From Woeseiaceae bacterium (GTDB lineage: Bacteria; Pseudomonadota; Gammaproteobacteria; Steroidobacterales; Woeseiaceae), in contig JAJFKP010000036.1 of assembly GCA_021773135.1 (NCBI GenBank), positions 1-64,000 of the forward strand: a stretch of DNA of 64,000 bases, read 5' to 3'. The notes beneath the pieces were generated by a model, which did no database searches, had not been told where the DNA came from, and was given only the letters and a program-made list of their open reading frames with translations. How positions within the stretch are numbered: the first letter of the stretch is position 1; every line of letters begins with the position of its first letter. This document shows positions 36,618 to 46,067 of this stretch, piece by piece. The translations under genes and the position numbers were made by a program.

Positions 36618-38138
36618 ATGATAAAACCTGAGACGCGCGCGTTGCTGCTGCCAGCGCTGCTGCTGTTGGCAATGTCGGAATCGAGTCGGTTGGCCGTGGC
36701 AGACGACAGGATCTTCGAGATTGATGAGTTGTCGGCTGCAGGTCGGGTCGTAACAACCCACTTTGCAGACTTCAATGGCGACGGTCGCGAAGACCTGATG
36801 TTGGCAACCCTGCAAGGCGTTCCGCCTGCAGAGACGCGTACCATCAGTGTCTACTTCCAGCGGGCTGATCGTTCGTTTCCCAGTGCTGCCAGCCGCACAA
36901 TCCCGATCCCGCGCTGGAGTGCGGTCTATGATGTCGCAGACCTGCAAGACACGCCCGGTGAGGAGCTGGTGCTGCTGCGGCCTGACAGTGTAACGGTCCT
37001 GTCATTTGCGAACGACACAGTCGCCCGCTGGGATCTGCCGGTCGATGGACCCAGTACAGTGGCTGCTGCGGACGACGAACGTGGCTTTGATCGATATCCG
37101 ATGGTGTATCGTGATTTCAGTCAAGATCCGTGGATTCTGGTGCCGCAAATTGGTGCGCTGACGGCGTTAACCGCCGACGGCAGCCTGGTCGCGCACATCG
37201 AAACAGGACGGCGCGCCAACTACTTTGTCGCCAGGGATTCAAGCCTGCTCTCGGTTGAAAGTGATATTCAGCTGTATCTGGATGTGCCGAAGCTAACTGT
37301 TGGCGATGTAGATGGTAACGGATCGGTCGACATTGTCGCGACCACGCGGCATGAGATCCGGGTCTTCCTGCGCGAAGACGATGGCGGATTCAAGCGCCAG
37401 CCAAGCTATGTTTTACCTATCGAACTTGTCAGCGAGGCGGATCATATGCGCGGCTCCGGAAGCGTCGTAACGACTGTTAAAGACGTCGACAACGACGGTC
37501 GCCTCGACCTGATGATTAGCCACGTGAAAGGAACCTTTTCCGACACGGTTTCAACGACCACCATTCATCTTAATCGGGGCGATCGCTGGAATATTGCGGA
37601 ACCCGACGACAAGTTCGTCAGCAAGGGGACACTGAGTTCGGATTTGCTTGTGCACGTTGACGAAGATGACACCCTTGAATTGCTGCGGATTCAGCTGAAA
37701 TTCAGCGTCTTCGAAATCGTTGAGCTGTTACTGACTCGCAAGGTCGATGTTCGCATGAACATTCATCGATTACAGGACAATGGACGCTACGATCCCAAGC
37801 CATGGTCAAGCAGAAAGGTAAGTACGGCAATCAGTTTCGATACATTTCGGCCCAAGGGATTCATGCCGGCTGGCGAAATCGACCTGAACGCGGACGGCTT
37901 GATGGATTTCGTTATGTCGGCAGGCGGGAAGGGAATCGAAGTCTATCTGGGTGGCCGCGATGGGCCGTTCGATAAACGCGCTGCGCTGCAGAAGCTGCCT
38001 ACTGAAGGCATCATCCGCTTTGCTGATTTTGACGCCGACGGACTTACAGATCTCGTCCTCTACAACCCCCAGTCATTCGACGCGCCGGTCAGGATTGGCC
38101 GCAACCTGGGCGCGCTACCTGGCTCGCCGAGCAACTGA
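36618..38138 (+). CDS. Exported VCBS/FG-GAP repeat protein
   Basis: This 506-residue protein has a signal peptide (LLPALLLLAMSESSRLAVA) and at least five calcium-loop motifs of the DxDxDG type: DFNGDGREDL, DVDGNGSVDI, DVDNDGRLDL, DLNADGLMDF and DFDADGLTDL. Together they suggest a beta-propeller of FG-GAP type. There is no catalytic motif. It is probably periplasmic or secreted and stabilised by Ca2+. It follows the Rieske fusion by 30 bases on the same strand, but a shared role is not evident. Confidence 0.82.
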   Translation: MIKPETRALLLPALLLLAMSESSRLAVADDRIFEIDELSAAGRVVTTHFADFNGDGREDLMLATLQGVPPAETRTISVYFQRADRSFPSAASRTIPIPRWSAVYDVADLQDTPGEELVLLRPDSVTVLSFANDTVARWDLPVDGPSTVAAADDERGFDRYPMVYRDFSQDPWILVPQIGALTALTADGSLVAHIETGRRANYFVARDSSLLSVESDIQLYLDVPKLTVGDVDGNGSVDIVATTRHEIRVFLREDDGGFKRQPSYVLPIELVSEADHMRGSGSVVTTVKDVDNDGRLDLMISHVKGTFSDTVSTTTIHLNRGDRWNIAEPDDKFVSKGTLSSDLLVHVDEDDTLELLRIQLKFSVFEIVELLLTRKVDVRMNIHRLQDNGRYDPKPWSSRKVSTAISFDTFRPKGFMPAGEIDLNADGLMDFVMSAGGKGIEVYLGGRDGPFDKRAALQKLPTEGIIRFADFDADGLTDLVLYNPQSFDAPVRIGRNLGALPGSPSN

Positions 38139-38151
38139 TTGGCAACGACAG

Positions 38152-39975
38152 TTATTGATAGCCCTGCGCCTGAAGTTTGAACAAACTGGCATATTGTCCG
38201 CCGAGTTTGAGCAGGCTGTCGTGATTACCCTGCTCAACGATCTCGCCTTCGTGGATAACGATGATGTGATCCGCTGCCCGCACGGTAGAGAACCTATGTG
38301 AAATCAGAATAGTGATTTTGTCGTCGCTCGCCGAGCGAAAGTGTTCGAACACGGCCGCCTCGGATGCGGCGTCCATTGCAGCGGTCGGTTCGTCGAGCAC
38401 GAGTATGTCGGCATCGGTCCGCATGAATGCTCGCGATAGCGCTATTTTCTGCCACTGCCCACCGGATAGTTCGCGCCCACCTTTGAACCAGCGGCCGAGC
38501 TGCGTTGCGTAGCCATCCGGCATGGCGTCAATAAATGGCGCTGCCATGCCGGTGTCTGCGGCCTGTGCCCAGCGATCTTCATCATCAATGTGCCGAACGT
38601 CGCCCGCGCCGATATTCTCGCCAACGGAAAACTGGTAGCGACCGAAGTCCTGAAAAATGACACCGGTGCGCTGTCGAAGTGCCTCGACATCCCAGTCCTG
38701 CAGTGGCAAACCATCGAGTAGTATGGTGCCTTCCGTTGGTTCATAAAGTCGCGTCAGCAGTTTGATCAGAGTGGTCTTGCCTGATCCGTTTTCGCCGACC
38801 AGTGCCAGGCTTTCGCCGGGCCGAATCTGCAGGGAGATGTTGCTGAGCGCATTCTCACCCGCGCCCGGGTAGGCAAACGAAACGTTCCGGAATTCGAGGC
38901 CACGATCGGGTTCGGGCCCGTGTTCGGCATCGCCGGAGCGGGCGATGACCGGTTGACCCAGGTAGTCATACAGGTTTGAAAGATACAGATTGTCCTCGTA
39001 CATGCCGCTGACCGAGGAAAGTATCGCTGCCACTGCCGACTGTCCCTGACGGAACAACAGCAGATACATCGTCATCGCGCCGAGCGTAATTTCGCCGTTC
39101 ACTGTCGCAATCACGATCCATGCATAGGCGCCATAAAATGCCGCGGTGGAAACCAGGCCCAGTACGAAGCCCCAGCCGTCACGTCGCAGCGTAAGCTTGC
39201 GATCCTCGACAAAAAGTTTGCTGAATATATCGCGGTAGCGTTGCAGCAGGCGTGGTCCGAGCTGAAATAACTTGACTTCTTTAACGCCGTCTTCGCGCGC
39301 GATCACGGTCTCCAGGTACATCTGCATGCGGGTTTCCGGTGATCGCCAGCGAAACAGCCTGAATGCGTCCCCAGAGAACTTTGCCTCGGCGAAGAAAGAC
39401 GGCAAACCTGCGCCGATGAGTATCACCACGGCCCATGGCGAGAACGCGAACAGCAGAACGGCGAAGCTTGAAAGCGAGATCAGGTTTTGCACCAGGCCGA
39501 ACGTCCTGTTGACCAGGCTGAGCGGCCTGCTGGAGGCTTCCCGCCGAGCCTGGTTCAACTTGTCATAGAACTCCGAGTCTTCGAAGTGTTCGAGCTGCAA
39601 GGTCAGCGCTTTTTCAAGAATCATGACGTTGACACGCTGCCCCAATAACGCGCGCAGCAGTGACTGACTTGCCGAAATGCCGCGCTGGCTGGCGGCAACC
39701 ATCACGACAATCAGTGCCTCCAGCGCGAGCAGCGATAGAACGGGTCCCGTGTCAGGAGAGTCCGCTGACATTGCGGCCACAACCCCGTCCACAATAAGCT
39801 GACCGACGTAGGCGATTGCCGCAGGCAAGATGCCGGCAATGATGGTCAATACGGCCAGGATCAGCGTTAGCGGTTTACTGGTGGTCCAGACCAGGCCCAG
39901 CGCCCGCCTGCTGTATCCAAATACGCCCAGTGCGCGACCGAAGAAGCCGGTTTCGGAAGGGTTGTCGTCAGGCAT
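38152..39975 (-). CDS. ABC exporter half-transporter (permease-ATPase fusion)
   Basis: The 607-residue protein has an N-terminal type-I exporter membrane domain (six helices, residues about 35-330) and a C-terminal ATPase with Walker A VGENGSGKTTL, signature LSGGQWQK, Walker B DILVLDEPTAA and the H-loop SHRFSTVRAADHI. It should work as a dimer. The substrate is unknown; related proteins export lipids, peptides or drugs. It ends 13 bases from the VCBS stop in a convergent arrangement. Confidence 0.88.
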   Translation of the reverse strand: MPDDNPSETGFFGRALGVFGYSRRALGLVWTTSKPLTLILAVLTIIAGILPAAIAYVGQLIVDGVVAAMSADSPDTGPVLSLLALEALIVVMVAASQRGISASQSLLRALLGQRVNVMILEKALTLQLEHFEDSEFYDKLNQARREASSRPLSLVNRTFGLVQNLISLSSFAVLLFAFSPWAVVILIGAGLPSFFAEAKFSGDAFRLFRWRSPETRMQMYLETVIAREDGVKEVKLFQLGPRLLQRYRDIFSKLFVEDRKLTLRRDGWGFVLGLVSTAAFYGAYAWIVIATVNGEITLGAMTMYLLLFRQGQSAVAAILSSVSGMYEDNLYLSNLYDYLGQPVIARSGDAEHGPEPDRGLEFRNVSFAYPGAGENALSNISLQIRPGESLALVGENGSGKTTLIKLLTRLYEPTEGTILLDGLPLQDWDVEALRQRTGVIFQDFGRYQFSVGENIGAGDVRHIDDEDRWAQAADTGMAAPFIDAMPDGYATQLGRWFKGGRELSGGQWQKIALSRAFMRTDADILVLDEPTAAMDAASEAAVFEHFRSASDDKITILISHRFSTVRAADHIIVIHEGEIVEQGNHDSLLKLGGQYASLFKLQAQGYQ

Positions 39976-40067
39976 CGAATAGCATTTCCGGATTCACGGG
40001 CGGGAGTGCGGAATTGGTGTCGCCGTACGATTATTCAACCGCGATGCGCATGGCGGAGCCCGGCGCA

Positions 40068-41996
40068 TCAGGTACCGTCGCCAGCAACTTCGATGGCTTC
40101 ACTCGCCTCCATCCAGTTCCATTCGAGCGTCTCGATTTCTGTTTTCAGTTCTGACTGCTTCCGGACCAGGTCGGCCAGCTCGCCGGTACGCTCTGCGTCC
40201 GTATACAGGGTCTCATCTGCAAGCTGCGACTCGAGTTTCTCAATTTCCATACGCCTGGCGGCAAGCTCAGATTCGACCTTGCGGACTTTGTCCATCAACG
40301 GCTTCAGCCGCTGCCGCCGTTCCGCTTCATGCCGGCGTTTCTCTTTCTTGCTCATTTGCCTGGCGGGTTTGTCGCTGGCCGCTACCCCGTTTTCGCCCGC
40401 GTCGTTGGCGGCCTGTTGTTCTTTGAGCCAGGCCGGATATTCGTCCAGGCTGCGATCGAAGCGATCCACAATACCGTCGTGCACGATCAGCAGTTCGTCG
40501 CAAACGCTGCGCAACAGGTGTCGATCATGGGAGATGACGACCAGTGCACCGGTGTACTCGATTAGCGCCACACTCAAGGCCTGGCGCATTTCCAGGTCCA
40601 GGTGATTTGTGGGCTCGTCCAGTAGCAACAGGTTGGGCGCCTGGCTGATCATCAGCGCCAGCACGAGGCGCGCTTTCTCCCCACCGGAAAACGGCGCGAC
40701 GGGTTCGAATATCCGTTCACCGCTGAAACCGAATCGGCCAAGGTACTTGCGATGGTCGGACTCCCGCATGTCGGGGCGATACTGCCGCAGATGATCAATC
40801 GGGCTTTGCTCCGGGTAGAGCAAATCGAGTTGATGCTGGGCGAAGTAGCCGATGTTCGTATCTTTGCTCAGCACGCGCTCGCCGGACAATAGCGTACTGC
40901 CGGTGGACAGCGCTTTGACAAGCGTAGACTTGCCTGCGCCGTTGACGCCAAGCAGGCCAATACGGTCACCGGCAGAAATGTTCAGGCGGATGTCAGTCAG
41001 CACCGGGCCGTCTTTGCTATCGGCGTAGCCAATCGCGGCGTCCATCAGATTCAACAGGTGCTGAGGCTGTTTTTTTGGCTCAGTAAAATGAAACCGGAAC
41101 GGTGAGTCGACGTGCGCAGGTGCAATGACGGTCATGCGCTCCAGCATTTTAAGGCGACTCTGCGCCTGGCGTGCTTTCGACGCCTTGTAACGAAACCGAT
41201 CGACGTAACTCTGGATATGTTTGATCTCTTTTTGCTGGCGAACGTGCAGGGACTGTTGTTGCGCGAGCTGTTCTGCTCGCTGTGCCTCGAACTGGCTATA
41301 GTTTCCTGTGTAGGTGTGCACTTCCTGGTTTTCGAGGTGTGCAATACGTGTGCAGATCTGATCGAGAAAATCGCGGTCGTGCGAGATGACCAGCAGGATG
41401 CCAGCATAGCGTTTTAGCCAGCGCTCCAGCCACAGGATTGCTGGCAAATCCAGGTGATTGGTGGGTTCGTCCAGAAGTAACAGGTCTGATCGACACATCA
41501 GGGCGCGCGCGAGATTGAGCCGCATTCGCCAGCCGCCGGAGAATTCGCGGACCGGTTTCCCGATTACGACCGTTGCAAATCCAAGTCCGTGTAAGAGTCG
41601 CGCGGCCCGGGATTCCGCACTGTAGCCGTCAATTGCCTCCAGGCGCTCATAAAGCGCATGCAATGTCGAGCTGTCGCTGCCGGCGTTTGCTTCGTGCTCG
41701 GCGATGGCACGCTGCACCTGCCGCAATTCGGCATCGCCGTCTAGAACGTAGTCGATGGCGCTAGCCGGACTGTTCGGGCTTTGCTGGGCCACATGCGCGA
41801 TTTCGATGCCCGCGGCCAGGCTGAGCTCGCCGTCATCCGCCTCAAGCTCTCCCAGCAACATGGCGAACAACGTCGTCTTGCCGCTGCCATTGGCGCCGAT
41901 CACACCCATACGTTGTCCGGCGTGAACCTGGAAACTTACGTCCCTTACAAGAAGCTTGCGGCCGCGACGGAGACTGATCTGGTTAAGTGTAAGCAA
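40068..41996 (-). CDS. ABC-F ATPase (YheS-like)
   Basis: This 642-residue soluble protein has two ABC domains: Walker A sites GANGSGKTTL and GVNGAGKSTL, signatures FSGGWRMRLN and FSGGEKARLV, and Walker B LLLDEPTNHLD twice. A linker joins the domains and a charged C-terminal coiled coil (residues about 560-630) follows. There are no membrane helices. ABC-F proteins bind the ribosome E site and relieve stalled translation. The length and tail fit YheS. It is separated from the exporter gene by 92 bases on the same strand. Confidence 0.88.
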   Translation of the reverse strand: MLTLNQISLRRGRKLLVRDVSFQVHAGQRMGVIGANGSGKTTLFAMLLGELEADDGELSLAAGIEIAHVAQQSPNSPASAIDYVLDGDAELRQVQRAIAEHEANAGSDSSTLHALYERLEAIDGYSAESRAARLLHGLGFATVVIGKPVREFSGGWRMRLNLARALMCRSDLLLLDEPTNHLDLPAILWLERWLKRYAGILLVISHDRDFLDQICTRIAHLENQEVHTYTGNYSQFEAQRAEQLAQQQSLHVRQQKEIKHIQSYVDRFRYKASKARQAQSRLKMLERMTVIAPAHVDSPFRFHFTEPKKQPQHLLNLMDAAIGYADSKDGPVLTDIRLNISAGDRIGLLGVNGAGKSTLVKALSTGSTLLSGERVLSKDTNIGYFAQHQLDLLYPEQSPIDHLRQYRPDMRESDHRKYLGRFGFSGERIFEPVAPFSGGEKARLVLALMISQAPNLLLLDEPTNHLDLEMRQALSVALIEYTGALVVISHDRHLLRSVCDELLIVHDGIVDRFDRSLDEYPAWLKEQQAANDAGENGVAASDKPARQMSKKEKRRHEAERRQRLKPLMDKVRKVESELAARRMEIEKLESQLADETLYTDAERTGELADLVRKQSELKTEIETLEWNWMEASEAIEVAGDGT

Positions 41997-42040
41997 GAGG
42001 TAGACTCTGAAACGGTGTTGCTGGCTCGGTCTGGAACCGG

Positions 42041-42700
42041 TTAAGCGTCCATTCCCAGTTTTTCCTTGACCAGGGCGAGCTCCGTTTCCAGCTGGCTCAA
42101 GCGACGCTCCAGGTCTGACGTGTTGCTCCGCGCCGACACGTTCTCAGGTCTGGAAGCCTTCGCCTGGGCGGCATACGCCTCAACGTCAACAGGTCCGCAA
42201 AACAGGTGCATATACTCTGAGTCTTTGCGACCCGCTGTGCGCGGCAGTTTGACGACAAGTGGCTCACGCTCGTGTTGCATGAGTTCATTCAGTGCTACAA
42301 CGACTGCGGAGTTGTCGTCGAAGGTATGCAGGCGACCGCTTCGCGAGCGAAGCTCACCCGGCGTTTGCGGGCCGCGCAGTAACAGCAAACATACGATTGC
42401 GAGCTGTGCGGGATCAAACTGGTACTCGCTGTAGCGCGTGTTACAGAAACGCTGCAGGTATTTTTCCGTCCTGCTCTTGAAGTTCTCGTCCGCGCGCACG
42501 AGATTCTGTGCTGCCAGGCTTCTCAGTGTCGCCTGCATCTCCCCCGATTTCAGCGCCATAACCGGATTGCGCCCCGATTTTTGATTACAGGCGCTGGTCA
42601 ACGCATTCAGCGTCATCGGGTATTGATTAGGCGTCACGACCGATTTTTCGATCAGGCTGCCAATAATTCGTGCTTCAACTGCGTCGAGCGTGAGTGCCAC
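42041..42700 (-). CDS. yceH: YceH family (DUF480) protein
   Basis: This 219-residue protein carries the DUF480 pattern: LDAVEARIIGSLIEKSVVTP, QYPMTLNALTSACNQKSGRN, and RGPQTPGELRSRSGRLHTF. It consists of two winged-helix-like domains and a short C-terminal coiled coil (DLERRLSQLETELALVKEKL). The family is widespread in gammaproteobacteria and its function is unknown. It is 44 bases from the ABC-F gene on the same strand. Confidence 0.88.
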   Translation of the reverse strand: MALTLDAVEARIIGSLIEKSVVTPNQYPMTLNALTSACNQKSGRNPVMALKSGEMQATLRSLAAQNLVRADENFKSRTEKYLQRFCNTRYSEYQFDPAQLAIVCLLLLRGPQTPGELRSRSGRLHTFDDNSAVVVALNELMQHEREPLVVKLPRTAGRKDSEYMHLFCGPVDVEAYAAQAKASRPENVSARSNTSDLERRLSQLETELALVKEKLGMDA

Positions 42701-42751
42701 TGCTGTTACTCATTTCCAGGAGGCAGGCAGCATATCAAAGTGCGCCGAAAA

Positions 42752-42769
42752 AGCCCGGTTTGCCGGGCT
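42752..42769 (-). terminator. Terminator-like hairpin upstream of yceH
   Basis: On the minus strand a 7-bp perfect stem (AGCCCGG with CCGGGCT around a CAAA loop) is followed by TTTTTC, the form of an intrinsic terminator. It lies about 50 bases before the yceH ATG, so it could act as an attenuator in the yceH leader or stop antisense reading from the neighbour. Confidence 0.5.
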
Positions 42770-42823
42770 GCGGAGCAACAGATGTGACCGCAGCAATCAG
42801 TGCTCATGGTAAGATCAAAGGAT

Positions 42824-42860
42824 AGCCCGGTCGCCGCAGAAGCGGCGATTTTCCGGGGCT
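42824..42860 (+). promoter_or_regulatory. Leader hairpin before the TPR gene
   Basis: CGCCGC at 42832 pairs with GCGGCG at 42842 and the stem is extended by AGCCCGG with CCGGGGCT (one bulge). It sits 38 bases before the TPR start and has no T tract, so it is more likely a leader structure than a terminator. Confidence 0.4.
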
Positions 42861-42898
42861 TTAGGGGCCAGATGCCCTGGTAACAAGGGGAACCAAAA

Positions 42899-44464
42899 AT
42901 GACAGCTCGCAGAACACTATTCTACTTCCTGGTTGCAATATTCATGCAATCCGGCATCGCCGCCGCCCAGGACGGGGCGCTCGGCAATATCAGCTTCCCG
43001 AATTCGGGTGCGAAAGCGGCCCAGGCGGACTTTCTGGATGGCGTGAAAGCGTTGCACAGCTTCCAGTTCGACGAGGCCCGTTTCGCCTTCGAAAGAGCGC
43101 AAAAGGTCGATCCTTCGTTCGCTTTGGCCTACTGGGGCCAGGCGATGAGCGACAATCACCCGCTTTGGGCGCAGCAGGATATGGACGCAGCCAGTGCAGC
43201 GTTGCAACGCCTGGCGCCGACTTATGCAGGTCGACTGGCCAAGGCCGGGACGGAAAAAGAAAAAGCGTTCCTGACCGCGATCGAGACTTTGTACTTCTCG
43301 CCGGGCGACAAGTTACAGCGAGACTTCGCTTATTCGGAACATATGGCTCGCATGCACGAGCGGTGGCCGGACGATGATGAGATATCCATCTTCTATGCTC
43401 TGTCACTGCTGGGTACGGTGCGACCGGGCGATCAGGGTTACCGGCGCCAGGCGTTGGCGGCGTCGATAAGCCAGTCGGTATTCGCGAAGAACGAACAGCA
43501 CCCGGGTGCTGCACATTTCATCATTCATTCGTTCGATGATCCTGATCACGCGATATTGGCCTTGCCGGCGGCCGAGGTTTATGCCGGAATTGCGCCGGCC
43601 GCTGCACATGCATTGCACATGCCGTCGCATATCTTCCTGCAGCTCGGCAAGTGGCAGAAAGTTGTCGACTCAAATATAGATGCCTACAACGCCGCAGTTG
43701 AAGTAAACAAAAAGTTCGGTCTGGCAGAAGGCCGGGAAGATTTTCATACGCTGTCGTGGCGTGCTTATGCCTACCTGATGCTGGGCCAGTTTGATGATGC
43801 GGAAGATGATCTGCAGCTGGCGAAAGCGACACTCGATCGCAATCCTGATTCTGCGATGGTGCACAATGGTTACCTGAATATTCGTGGTCGACACGTTCTC
43901 GAGTCACAGGAATGGGGTGATTTCGAACTCGCCGCGGCCGATTCAATGGAAGGCAGCAACGCAAACTGGGTGTCCGTGGTAGGGATGAGCGCCGCACATC
44001 GTGGCAATGATGGTCTTGCCAAAGAAGCGATTGCACGTCTCGCAATGCTGCGTCAAAAAGCCGAAACGGGCGGAAACGAGTACGCCGCGAAGCAGATCGC
44101 CATTCTTGAAAAGGAAAATATGGCTGTGCTGAGCCTGGCAAATGGTGACAAGGACAATGCTGTTGCGTATGCGCGTGAGGCGGCACAAATGGAAATGCGG
44201 GACATGAAGGCACCGTCAGGTCCGCCGGTTCCAATGAAACCTGCAGTCGAGTTGTATGCTGACATTCTTCTCGCGGCAGACCGTCCCGTTGAGGCGCTGG
44301 CCGCCTACGAGCGGTCGCTACAGTGGATACCGCTGCGCACACCGTCAATTTCCGGAATGGCGAAAGCCGCTGCCGGCGCGGGAGACAGTGCGACTGCGGA
44401 AGAAATGTTGACCAGGCTTAAAGAAATGCCCGGCATAAGCGCTGCCCGAACAACGATTCGATAG
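42899..44464 (+). CDS. Exported TPR-repeat protein
   Basis: The 521-residue product has a signal peptide (FYFLVAIFMQSGIAAAQ) and tetratricopeptide-like helices throughout (HSFQFDEARFAFERAQKVDP, WRAYAYLMLGQFDDAEDDL, YERSLQWIPLRTPS). A conserved central part, HPGAAHFIIHSFDDPDHA, APAAAHALHMPSHIF, carries several histidines that could bind a metal. Proteins of this family are common but uncharacterised. A good ribosome site AAGGGG lies before the ATG and a strong terminator follows the gene, so it is likely a single-gene transcript. Confidence 0.83.
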   Translation: MTARRTLFYFLVAIFMQSGIAAAQDGALGNISFPNSGAKAAQADFLDGVKALHSFQFDEARFAFERAQKVDPSFALAYWGQAMSDNHPLWAQQDMDAASAALQRLAPTYAGRLAKAGTEKEKAFLTAIETLYFSPGDKLQRDFAYSEHMARMHERWPDDDEISIFYALSLLGTVRPGDQGYRRQALAASISQSVFAKNEQHPGAAHFIIHSFDDPDHAILALPAAEVYAGIAPAAAHALHMPSHIFLQLGKWQKVVDSNIDAYNAAVEVNKKFGLAEGREDFHTLSWRAYAYLMLGQFDDAEDDLQLAKATLDRNPDSAMVHNGYLNIRGRHVLESQEWGDFELAAADSMEGSNANWVSVVGMSAAHRGNDGLAKEAIARLAMLRQKAETGGNEYAAKQIAILEKENMAVLSLANGDKDNAVAYAREAAQMEMRDMKAPSGPPVPMKPAVELYADILLAADRPVEALAAYERSLQWIPLRTPSISGMAKAAAGAGDSATAEEMLTRLKEMPGISAARTTIR

Positions 44465-44510
44465 GCGCCACAACGGAATTACTTGCCGGAGACATTGGCA
44501 GCTCAATCTC

Positions 44511-44556
44511 GGCGCGCCCCCGCCTGCTTTTACGGGCGGGGGCGCGCCGTTTTTTC
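44511..44556 (+). terminator. Strong rho-independent terminator after the TPR gene
   Basis: A 14-bp GC-only stem, GGCGCGCCCCCGCC with GGCGGGGGCGCGCC, closes a ten-base loop and is followed by a GTTTTTTC run. It reaches the stop codon of the convergent monooxygenase gene. Confidence 0.92.
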
Positions 44557-46018
44557 AGCCGTTAAACTCGAGTACGTCGTCGACCACGTCACTGTCTCGA
44601 ATCAACTTCTTTTCCATTGCGTAACTTTGCGTATTGAGCCAGGGTTGGCGATCGCCCTGTTTCGGTAGCAGGTGTTGCTTGCGCTGCAAATAGTTGGGTG
44701 AAAAGTTCTCTATCCACGGCTTCGCCGTCATGTGCCGATTCTGACTATGCAGACGTGGCGTGCATTGACGTGAATTTGACGCCGCCATGTGATTGAGCAG
44801 CCGGCAGGCATAGTCAGCGACCAAGTCGGCCCGCAGCGTCCAGGAAGCGTTTACGTAGCCGAAGATCGAAACCAGGTTGGGCACGTCGGAAAACATCATT
44901 GCCTTGTAGGAATACTTGTCAGCAAAGTTAACCGCTGCACCGTCGACGGTAACCTGCATGTCGCCAAGCACACACAGATTAAGGCCGGTGGCTGAAACAA
45001 TTATGTCTGCGCTGATCTCGCGTCCGCATTTCAGGCGAATGCCATTGGCGACAATTGCAGCAATCTCACCCGTAACAACGGAGGCTTTGCCGCTACGCAG
45101 GGATTCAAACAGGTCTCCATTGGGTACCAGGCAGAGTCGTTGCTCCCATGGATCATAGTGCGGCGTGAAATCCTTGCCGATATCGAAGCCTTGCCCCAGT
45201 TCCTTGCGCAGCCTCTTGAGCAGCAGTGACCGAAGCTTGTGCGGGGCCACCCGTGCCAGGTAATAGACGAACTGCTGCAACCTGATGTTCTTCCAGCGGG
45301 TTGCCGCGTAGGCCCAGTTCTCGGGCAACACGCTGCGCAGGAAGTTCGCAACGCGATCCGTGTCGGGCAGGGCCACCATGTAAGTGGGGGAACGCTGCAG
45401 CATCACTACGTGCTTCGCCTTCTCGGCAAGCGCCGGTATCAACGTCACTGCGGTAGCGCCTGAACCAATAACCACGACCTGTTTGTCACGGTAGTTCAGG
45501 TCTTCTGGCCATTCCTGTGGGTGTACGAAATCGCCCAGAAAGGATTCCCGGCCACTAAACTGTGGCTGGTAGCCTGACTTGTAGTCGAAGTAGCCGGAGC
45601 ACATCAGCAGGAAGTTACATTTAAATATCCTGGTTGTGCCGCCGGGGCCAACTGTCACTTCAAGCGTCCACAGGCGTTCGTCGCTGGACCATGCGGCCTT
45701 CCTGACCCGATGCCGAAAGCGGATATGATCCGCGACCCGGTGTTCAGCGGCGGCCTCTTTAATGTATGCCAGGATCGCAGGGCCATCGGCGATGGCCTTC
45801 TCTGCGCGCCATGGTTTGAAGCGATAGCCGAGTGTGTGCATATCGCTGTCGGAGCGCACACCCGGATAGCGAAACAGGTCCCACGTGCCACCGATCGAAT
45901 CGCGGCCCTCGAGAATCACGTAGCGTTTTGCGGGGCACTTATCGTGCAGATGGCAGGCCAATCCGATTCCGGACAGGCCCGCGCCGACGATGATGACGTC
46001 GGTGATATCCGCCGTCAC
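44555..46018 (-). CDS. EthA-like Baeyer-Villiger flavin monooxygenase
   Basis: This 487-residue FAD/NADPH monooxygenase has IIVGAGLSGIGLACHLHDKC for FAD, GGTWDLFRYPGVRSDSDMHT, the Baeyer-Villiger fingerprint FLGDFVHPQEWP, and VVIGSGATAVTLIPALAE for NADPH. Agreement with mycobacterial EthA runs along the whole chain (DPWEQRLCLVPNGDLF, NASWTLRADLV). It probably inserts oxygen into ketones or oxidises thio compounds. It follows the tryptophan dioxygenase gene by 49 bases on the same strand, so the two may be cotranscribed. Its natural substrate is not evident. Confidence 0.9.
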   Translation of the reverse strand: MTADITDVIIVGAGLSGIGLACHLHDKCPAKRYVILEGRDSIGGTWDLFRYPGVRSDSDMHTLGYRFKPWRAEKAIADGPAILAYIKEAAAEHRVADHIRFRHRVRKAAWSSDERLWTLEVTVGPGGTTRIFKCNFLLMCSGYFDYKSGYQPQFSGRESFLGDFVHPQEWPEDLNYRDKQVVVIGSGATAVTLIPALAEKAKHVVMLQRSPTYMVALPDTDRVANFLRSVLPENWAYAATRWKNIRLQQFVYYLARVAPHKLRSLLLKRLRKELGQGFDIGKDFTPHYDPWEQRLCLVPNGDLFESLRSGKASVVTGEIAAIVANGIRLKCGREISADIIVSATGLNLCVLGDMQVTVDGAAVNFADKYSYKAMMFSDVPNLVSIFGYVNASWTLRADLVADYACRLLNHMAASNSRQCTPRLHSQNRHMTAKPWIENFSPNYLQRKQHLLPKQGDRQPWLNTQSYAMEKKLIRDSDVVDDVLEFNG

Positions 46019-46067
46019 CTGTTGCTCGCCACAATGGGGGTCTCAGACAGGCCGATGTCGGTCGCTG

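Noticed and set aside
43521-44348. 275-codon minus-strand frame
   Set aside because: It is antisense to the TPR gene with shadow-like composition and no start signal.
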